64,000 nt of DNA. Source: Rhabdophis nuchalis (lineage: Eukaryota; Chordata; Lepidosauria; Squamata; Natricidae). A model generated the notes under the pieces. The model was not told the DNA's origin. It did no database searches and saw nothing but the letters and a program-made list of their open reading frames with translations. Each line of letters opens with the position of its first letter. Position 1 is the stretch's first letter. Below are positions 57,173 to 64,000 of the stretch, one piece after another. Position numbers and translations under genes: made by a program. The stretch lies in contig CM077643.1 in NCBI GenBank assembly GCA_039707465.1, forward strand, positions 66,590,605-66,654,604. The letters run 5' to 3'.

Positions 57173-59059
57173 GCGGGAAGCCCCGCTACAGGGTAGAGCA
57201 GAGGAATTTGTGACTTTTCTGCAGGAGAAAACCGCTCAGATACAGAACGGGCTACACTCCATTGATGGCCCAGTGGGATGCCACGAGACAGATCTTGTTT
57301 GGGAGAAGTTTGACTCCGTTACTTCCGATGATATGGACAGGTTACGTGGGCGACTGTGAGCCATCACATGTTTATTGGATCCGTGCCCCTCCTGGCTTGT
57401 ACTGGCATCCTGGGAGGTGACACGAGGCTGGCTCCAAGAGGTTGTCAACGCATCCTTAAGTGAGGGTTCCTTGCCTGCTTCCCTAAAAGAAGCGATGGTG
57501 AGGCCCCTCCTTAAGAAGCCCTCTTTGGATCCAGCTCTTTTACACAACTACCGTCCAGTCTCCAACCTTCCCTTTCTGGCGAAGGTTGTTGAGAGTGTGG
57601 TGGCACAACAGTTTCCCCGTCACCTGGAGGAAGTTGACTATCTAGATCCGCGCCAGTCCGGCTTTCGGCCCGGGCATAGCACCGAGACGGCATTGGTCGC
57701 GTTGGTTGATGATCTCTGGAGGGCCAGAGATGGGGGTTGTTCCTCCATCCTGGTCCTATTAGACCTCTCGGCGGCTTTCGATACCATCGACCATGGTATC
57801 CTATTGCATCGGCTGGGGGGGTTGGGAGTGGGAGGCGCCGTTTTACGGTGGTTCTCCTCCTACCTCTCTGGCCGATCGCAATTTGTGTTGGCAGGGGGGC
57901 AGAGGTCGACCTCGAGACCACTCACTTGTGGGGTGCCTCAGGGGTCGGTCCTCTCGCCTCTCCTGTTTAACACATACATGAAGCCGCTGGGTGAGATCAT
58001 CCATGGTTTTGGGGTAGAATACCATCTATACGCTGATGACACTCAGTTGTATATATCTACCCCAAACCACCCCAACGATGCCGTAGCGGTGATGTGCCAG
58101 TGCCTGGAAGCCGTGCGGATCTGGATGGGAAGTAACGGACTTAGGCTCAACCCGACCAAGACCGAGTGGCTGTGGTTTCCGGCTGCCCGATTCAACCAGC
58201 TCACTCCATCGCTGGCCATAGGGGGCGAACATCTTGCCCCTGTGGATGGGGCGCGCAATTTGGGTGTCCTTCTGGATTCCCGGCTGTCCATGGAAGATCA
58301 AGTGACAGCCGTGGCCAGGAGGGCGTTTTACCAGGTTCGCCTGGTTCGCCAATTGCGCCCCCTATTGGATCGGGACGCCCTGCGCACAGTCACTCATGCG
58401 CTCGTGACATCCCGACTGGACTATTGTAACTCTCTCTACATGGGGCTCCCCTTGAGGTGCACCCGGAGACTTCAGCTAGTTCAGAACGCAGCCGCGCGAG
58501 CAATTATGGGAACCGCTAGGTTTACCCATGTAACACCACTCTTGCGCGAGCTGCACTGGCTACCTGTCGTCTTCTGGGTGCACTTCAAGGTGTTAATTAT
58601 CATCTTTAAAGCGCTCCATGGCTCGGGACCTAGTTATCTGCGGGATTGGATCCTGCCTCATACATCCTCACGGCCGATTCGCTCCCACAGAGAGGGACTT
58701 CTCCGGGTGCCGTCCACTAGACATTGTCAGCGGGTGACACCCAGGGGAAGGGCTATCTCTGTGGCGGGCCCGGCCCTCTGGAACGACCTTCCCCCCGATA
58801 TCAGGACGACCACGGACCTCCGCTCCTTCCGTCTTAAATTAAAAACTCACTTTTTCTGTCTGGCCGGCCTAGGATAAGTCTCTCTGTCTTTGGGGTTTTT
58901 ATTGGGAAATTAGTACTGCTTAGTTTTAATGGGGAAATTTTAGCGCAGGTTATGTTTAATTTGATTTTAGAATTGTTCATATGTATTTATTGTTTTTATT
59001 CTACCTGTGCACCGCCCCGAGTCCCTGCGGGGAGAGGGTGCGGTTTTATAAATATTAAA

Positions 59060-59153
<94 letters not shown>
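57173..59153 (+). mobile_element. Young 5'-truncated L3 LINE with open reverse transcriptase
   Basis: Begins in the linker before the reverse transcriptase (REAPLQGRAEEFVTFLQ). There is one stop (TGA 57357-57359), then a frame of 500 codons (57375-58877) is uninterrupted. It has [100 protein letters not shown] (catalytic DD) and the C-terminal GRAISVAGPALWNDLPPD, ending AGLG. The 3' UTR has the cgccccgagtccctgcgggg block and an (ATT)n tail of ~95 bp. It is flanked by a perfect 34-bp duplication (57139-57172 and 59154-59187). The endonuclease is absent, so it cannot move by itself; the open frame and intact duplication indicate recent insertion. Confidence 0.95.
59059..59153. repeat. (ATT)n microsatellite at L3 tail
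   Basis: About thirty-one ATT units directly after the L3 3' UTR. Open frames through it are artefacts (all Y or all N). Confidence 0.97.
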
Positions 59154-59155
<2 letters not shown>

Positions 59156-59514
59156 TGTATTTTATATGTTTTAATTTTATTTTAATTATGAGAAATTCAA
59201 AGAAGTCTTCTACTAAAACATAAGAGGAAAATTCAGAACATTGCTCCAATTTGAAGCCAAAATTTCTTAGAATCAATCAAAATTTCCCAAAGCCTTACTT
59301 TTTTACACATTAAAAATATGTATAAGGCGGATACAGACCTAAGATGCTACCTTGAAAGTTAGATTATTTTATACTTTCTAAATGATTTAGGGTTATTCAA
59401 ATATCCTCCTAATCTTGGTAGAGAGAAGCCTCATCGAACCATTAATTATACAAAGCTAATTAAATTACATAACTTTAAATTAAACTAATTACTCGTTAAA
59501 TTATATAGACAGGG
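59154..59514. other. Pre-existing sequence right of L3, unassigned
   Basis: Begins with the 34-bp duplication. On the minus strand short peptide stretches (ILIDSKKFWLQIGA-like) hint at an old coding remnant, continuing 56986-57172. Not assignable. Confidence 0.35.
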
Positions 59515-59620
59515 CAAGCTACTCTATGTAAACAGGGAGCAACCCTGCACTTACAGGCACTGATGATATTACCCAGTCAGGTAATGAAACCTCAAAGCTC
59601 ACGGAGCAGGACTCCTCATT
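59515..59620 (+). mobile_element. Penelope-like 3' UTR fragment
   Basis: Text gtaaacagggagcaaccctg, then aggcactgatgatattaccc and agtcaggtaatgaaacctca parallels the minus-strand text at 16320-16385. Only the untranslated end is present. Confidence 0.5.
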
Positions 59621-61526
59621 AAACCATCATCAAAGACAGTATTGTAATCAACCTGCTCTGACCTGTTGGGAAGGCAGCTCCACCCATCATTTGTTGCTCT
59701 ATTTCAAAAGTGGTATTTCCATTTCTACAAAGCAACTCTAATGCTCCATTCCAATTGGACAGTGTATTCTGCTGCAAGCATAACCCCGCCCCCCTTCCCG
59801 TTCCATTCATTGTTGGCTGCCCTTTGCAGCCATTTCATCTTGGACGGTTGGCATGCCTGCTTATTTTTTCAGGATAAATCCTTCCGATGTAAAGTCTAGA
59901 CGTGATTCACTTTTCATTAGCATAGGGCTTGCAGAAGTCTTTTTACAAAAAACATTCTGAGAGACCCGTTTATATGTTTGAAGACACTCTATCAACTCTC
60001 AAAATCACTTTAGCTGAAGCCATATTTTTTTTTACTTCATTTCTTAGTTGCCATGCATATGGGGTAAGGGGGAACTATGGGGTGTGGAATAATTTCTTCC
60101 CAGGTGCCAGACATAACAATGATCAGGCCCATGAGTACCAAGGTCACCTCAATGAGAGCTTATAATGGCCAGAGGGAGTAGGTGAGCAGCCTGCCAGCTA
60201 CCTGGTTGGTTAACGTGATGAGTGACACTAGGAATCTGTGTGATATCTATTTCTTTTATTATAACAAAATGTGGGAAATATTTAGAGTTGGTTTCACATT
60301 TGAATGTGCTGATATCATGTACCCAATAAAATGGATATTTGAGAAAATCCACCACCTCAGAGTCCAGAATTGATTGGGCTCATTATTCAGAACCATGACA
60401 CACTTGTGTTTTGGAACTCTGACAGGCTAGTTGCTATATGTGCCACAGGATAATTCAAGAATTTCAGTCTCTGTGCATGGATAATCCAACAGTTACTTTC
60501 AAATGATTGTTCCTTTGTGTCAACGCAAAAAGGCAGTATCATTCTGTCTATTCTAACACAATTTTGTATACTCCAAGGGATACCTCTTACTGTTAGAGCC
60601 ACTTTCTCTCAGAATTTCCCCTCAATATTTGAGATATCGGGGAACTGGGATGAAATTGACAAGAGGTTTGTTGGTCAGTCCTCCTAGTCCAAATGACAAA
60701 AAAGAATGGTAAAACCTATCTAGCAGTTTGCTAGATAACTGATTAACCTTTGGCCAAGAATATCTCAGCTGACAGAATAACAGATTGGATGATAGCTGGG
60801 AGATTCATCCACCACAGCGATCTTTCAGATGAGATAACTTGGGGCAGAGGTTTATCAGTGAAGATTGGTAGATGGATTTACTGTTCTCCCTGTCACTGTG
60901 GCTTACAGAACACCAGTAGAACTGAGTTCAGAAATAGTTGAAGTGATAAATTACTGGTGTGGAACATTTATACACCCCCATTTGAACAACTTGTCACTTG
61001 AGGAACCTGTGTACTTGGGTAACTTATCACTTGAGCAACTTGAAAATTGCCCTCCTTCGGGTACCCTTCTCAGACACCCATTCTCTGTCCTACTCATATA
61101 TGGCCATGGCAACTTTGCCAGACTTTAAAAACAGTGATTAGTGTCCATTTTTCTGCAAGCAGCTGCTTGCACAGGAAGAGAAATAAGCTGGAGAATCTTG
61201 CTACAGGTGACATGTGAAGAGAGGAGAGAAGGATGAAAATGGTTTTAGTACTGCCAGCGTACTAATTGTACGGAGTGATAACTCTGTAGGAGAAAGAACT
61301 GAGACCCAAACATTTACGAATCTTCTGCTGCAAGTACTGGAGGCATTCCTCATCTTGTTTCTGTCCTCATTCTAGCTTCTTGTCTGTATAGTAGCCCTGT
61401 ATTCTTACTCGATAGTCACATTTGCACTCCCTACTGATGCATTTCAAAATACTACTCAAAGTTCTGGTTATTATCTATATGACTTATATAACTCAGGGTA
61501 TCTTTGAGATCACTTATTCCATAAAT
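59621..61526. other. Intergenic, nothing recognised
   Basis: No gene or named repeat recognised in 1.9 kb. Short open frames only. Confidence 0.4.
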
Positions 61527-61875
61527 GGGACGGAGTAGCTCAGTGGTTAAGACATTGAGCTTGTTGGTCAGAAAGGTCAGCAGTTCAGCGGTTTGAATCC
61601 CTAGTGCCGCATAACGGAGTGAACTTCCGTTACTTGTCTCAGTTTCTGCCAACCTAGCAGTTCGAAAGCATGTAAAAATTCAAGTAGAAAAATAGGGACC
61701 AACTTTGGTGGGAAGATAACAGTGTTCCATGCACCTTCAGCATTTGGTCATGCTGGCCACATGACCATGGAGATGTCTTCGGACAGCACTGGCTCTTCGG
61801 CTTTGAAACGGAGATGAGCACTGCCCCCTAACACATACACATATGTGTGAGGGAAACCTTTATCTTTACCTTTTC
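61527..61875 (+). mobile_element. Sauria-type tRNA-derived SINE
   Basis: Complete order: tRNA-like head gggacggagtagctcagtgg with box A, box B-like ggtttgaatccc, gccaacctagcagttcgaaa, gcatgctggccac-like gtcatgctggccacatgacc, gatgtcttcggacagcactg and aacctttatctttacctttt. Flanked by ccataaat (61519-61526 and 61876-61883). A better-preserved copy than 3764-4117. Confidence 0.92.
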
Positions 61876-62308
61876 CCATAAATTCCAATCCAGGGGCACA
61901 TAGAAATCCTCCTGAAGAACTCCACCTATCAAGAGGTGCAATGTGACAGGGGGATTCTAAAACAAGCAATTTTTCTGAGGGTCCCTTACTTTGGAACAAC
62001 TTGCCCACTTTGACAAAGATAACTCCTATTTTATCTAGAAAATGATAAAAAGATGGCTGATCTAAAAGGACTTGGGGATTTGAGTGCTGTAGAGTTTCTG
62101 GAGCTGGGAATGTAATAATTATAATTTTTGAACATAATTATATAATGTATTTTTTGCAATCTAAATACCCCCCAATTTTTCTGAGCCCCCCTCTAGCTGT
62201 CTGTTGCTCTTGCATGTATAGATCTCAAAAAGTAAGGATTAGTGAGCAGTCCCTATCTTCTCCACTCCAACTCACTCTTGTGATAGAGCTACCCTCCTTG
62301 GGTGTTTG

Positions 62309-62342
62309 AAATGTACATTTCAAATGTACATTTCAAATGTAC
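62309..62342. repeat. 13-bp tandem repeat
   Basis: The unit aaatgtacatttc occurs twice plus a partial third copy; the unit is itself self-complementary around gtac. Confidence 0.9.
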
Positions 62343-62965
62343 GTTTTTCAAAAAGTTGTGCATTTAGGAATTCATCCTTCAATGACATTACCAGCATGTC
62401 TTTAGACAGGCATATACGGCTCCTTGCCATTTTGCATATTAAAATCTATACACTCAACAAGGCATTCTTTTAAAGAATATTCAAATATTAAAATGAAAGG
62501 AGTTTAATTTTAAGGCATAGGAAAAATTGTAGTCCACAATGTTTGGAGGTCCCCTGGTTGGAAAAGCCGATTATGCCTCAAAATATTTGAATACTGGAAT
62601 ATCTTTCAATTTAATTCCATACATTTTTTATACAATGATGTAGCACCAGATATAAACCAGCCTTTCTGAAAGCCAAATAATTTAGTTTCACAGCATAAAA
62701 AAATGCAAACCATAACTCTATTCCAAAGCTATAGCCCGGGTTTACAATCTATGCAATGGTTTCCAACGAAAGCCGCAATGGGTAATAGAATGTGGCTTTC
62801 TTCTTATTCAGATTCTTTCTTCCAGAGAGAAAAACAAAGACAAAAAAATTGCAGAACTCAATAATTAAAAAATGCGCTGCAAATCCTCATAAGCAGTCTT
62901 TGTGTTGATCTGAAGATGGATCTGGCTCTTGGTTGATGTCAGGACACATAAAATTTTCCAGGCAC

Positions 62966-62971
62966 TTTATT
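62966..62971 (-). promoter_or_regulatory. Candidate GPR65 polyadenylation signal
   Basis: AATAAA on the minus strand, 115 bp downstream of the stop codon. Use is inferred from position only; it implies a short 3' UTR. Confidence 0.35.
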
Positions 62972-63086
62972 TTGATAGAGTGCAGCATTAAGGATAGAAA
63001 GTGTTTGATACTCCAAATGTCAGTGAATCATATCTCCCAGTGTAGTTCAGCAACACTTGGAAGACCTCAAGCCACTTACTCTTGGA

Positions 63087-64000
63087 TTATAAGAATTCTG
63101 CAGATTCTGAAGCTTTTATGGTTTTGTTTTGTGAAACACTGGATTGCTGTGCTTCTGTCCGGCTGACAAAAAAACAGCATTGGAGTATGTTCCAGATATC
63201 TGCTCTTCCAGTTTCATTCACAAAACAGTAAAGAATTGGGTCTGCTACACAATTTATGCTTGTCAAGGCTGTTGTAATTCTATATGGTACAAATAGATAC
63301 TGAATAAAATAGCAGCTATTTGGCTCCAAGATACTGCGCAGAAATAGGACGATGTGATATGGAGTAAAGCAAAGAAAAAAGGTTATGATGATGCCTAGTA
63401 ATAAATGATTGATTTTCTTCTTGTCACAGCCTTGTGTTGCTTGATTATGCTTCACAGCCTGGTATATTTTGAGGTAGCAGAAAATCATAACAGCTAATGG
63501 GAATGCATACCCCACACAGATGCGGTAAAAATTGAAGTAAACTTGCCATTTTTGTAGAGGATATGTGTCATAGCATGAAACATGCCTGGTTTTATTTGTA
63601 AGTTCATAGAAGAAGTCAGTTCTAAATAAAATCTGACAGTTTGAGATTATTTCAAAAGCCCAAACTAAAAAGGACATCAGCAAGGCAAATCTTCTTGATC
63701 GCAAAGTCTGGAACCTCAAAGGATGAACTATGGCTAAGTACCTATCCAGGGAGATGCAGGTAAGAAATCCTGAGCTGGTGTAATAATTTAGATATTGAAG
63801 AAAAGCAGATAACCTGCAAAGCTGTAGGGAGAAGGTCCAGTTATCCCCATTTTGAGCATAATCAATCCATAATGGTAGCGTCAATGTGTATAATAGGTCG
63901 GCTAATGATAAACAGAAGAGATAAATGCCCAGCTCATTTTTTTTCTGGATTTGACAGTAGGAAATGTAAAGTGATAATAGATTAGCAGGAATGCTGATAA
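63087..64000 (-). CDS. GPR65: GPR65 (TDAG8) proton-sensing receptor, 5' end outside window
   Basis: A class A G-protein-coupled receptor of the proton-sensing group (GPR4/GPR65/GPR68/GPR132), acting in the plasma membrane of immune cells to sense extracellular acid and raise cAMP. The frame is open from the window edge (first full codon at 63998) to the stop at 63087-63089, giving ~303 codons. Family length is about 335, so ~30 N-terminal residues are missing. Seen in order: end of TM1 (ISIPANLLSLYIS), TM2 (ELGIYLFCLSLADLLYT, then LTLPLWIDY), an NWT glycosylation-type site, TM3 with DRYLAIVHPL, an extracellular-loop cysteine (VSCYDTYPL), TM5 (ICVGYAFPLAVMIFCYLKIY), TM6 (FFLCFTPYHIVLFLR; this histidine matches one implicated in pH sensing) and TM7 NCVADPILYCF. 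LTLPLWIDY, NWTF and ETGRxDxWNIL point to GPR65 over its paralogues. No breaks. It converges on KCNK10, as in human. Confidence 0.95.
   Translation of the reverse strand, partial: ISIPANLLSLYISYCQIQKKNELGIYLFCLSLADLLYTLTLPLWIDYAQNGDNWTFSLQLCRLSAFLQYLNYYTSSGFLTCISLDRYLAIVHPLRFQTLRSRRFALLMSFLVWAFEIISNCQILFRTDFFYELTNKTRHVSCYDTYPLQKWQVYFNFYRICVGYAFPLAVMIFCYLKIYQAVKHNQATQGCDKKKINHLLLGIIITFFLCFTPYHIVLFLRSILEPNSCYFIQYLFVPYRITTALTSINCVADPILYCFVNETGRADIWNILQCCFFVSRTEAQQSSVSQNKTIKASESAEFL

Larger units (their letters stand above)
61876..63086. other. GPR65 3' flank, includes probable 3' UTR
   Basis: No repeat family recognised. A tandem of a 13-bp palindrome-like unit lies at 62309-62342. On the minus strand an AATAAA signal (complement of tttatt, 62966-62971) lies 115 bp beyond the GPR65 stop and is a candidate polyadenylation signal. 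Confidence 0.45.

Noticed and set aside
58952..59276. Open frames with long tyrosine or asparagine runs
   Set aside because: Translation of the (ATT)n tail of the L3 element.
61527..61620. tRNA gene at the SINE head
   Set aside because: Box A/B remnants are present but the cloverleaf does not continue and the sequence runs into SINE body.

Overview
The window is vertebrate nuclear DNA, most likely from a squamate reptile and probably a snake. The evidence is two recognisable vertebrate genes plus a dense mix of mobile elements that look squamate: CR1/L3-type LINEs with variable microsatellite tails, a Sauria-type tRNA SINE, Penelope-like elements with a GIY-YIG domain, an L2/Rex-like LINE, and many short hAT-type MITEs with 8-bp target duplications. 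The species assignment is inference; no marker gene settles it.

The left end (1-5917, + strand) holds the last two coding exons of KCNK10 (TREK-2, a two-pore-domain potassium channel): exon 3266-3408 carries the last transmembrane helix and exon 5285-5917 the regulatory C-terminal tail. A 3.7-kb stretch after the stop, with no transposon I can recognise, is probably mostly 3' UTR. The right end (63087-64000, - strand) holds most of GPR65 (TDAG8, a proton-sensing G-protein-coupled receptor); its first roughly 30 codons lie beyond the window. The two genes converge. The human locus on chromosome 14q has the same neighbours in the same convergent arrangement, so this is conserved synteny.

The roughly 53 kb between them (about 9.6-63 kb) contains no protein-coding host gene that I can support. 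It is a transposon graveyard with several young insertions. The main blocks are: a degenerate minus-strand L3 LINE (9648-12345); a GC-rich L3 element that kept both ends but lost its coding region (16612-18109) and sits inside a Penelope-like fragment; a GIY-YIG Penelope-like fragment split by another L3 copy (22950-24240); an L2/Rex-like LINE inside a CR1 copy (25561-26308); and two large plus-strand L3 copies in a row (53628-56985 and 57173-59153), the second with a 500-codon open reverse-transcriptase frame and a perfect 34-bp target duplication. About fifteen hAT-type MITEs are scattered through, many with target duplications of 8 bp (perfect or with one mismatch), two of them in clear nested arrangements.

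No operon, CRISPR array, bacterial-type system or clearly new multi-gene system is present. The most interesting points are the promoter-like NRF1/YY1 motif pair at the 5' end of the deleted L3 element, the nested insertions, the long target duplication, and a MITE 72 bp upstream of a KCNK10 splice acceptor. All family names come from recognition of sequence and motifs, without any database search.
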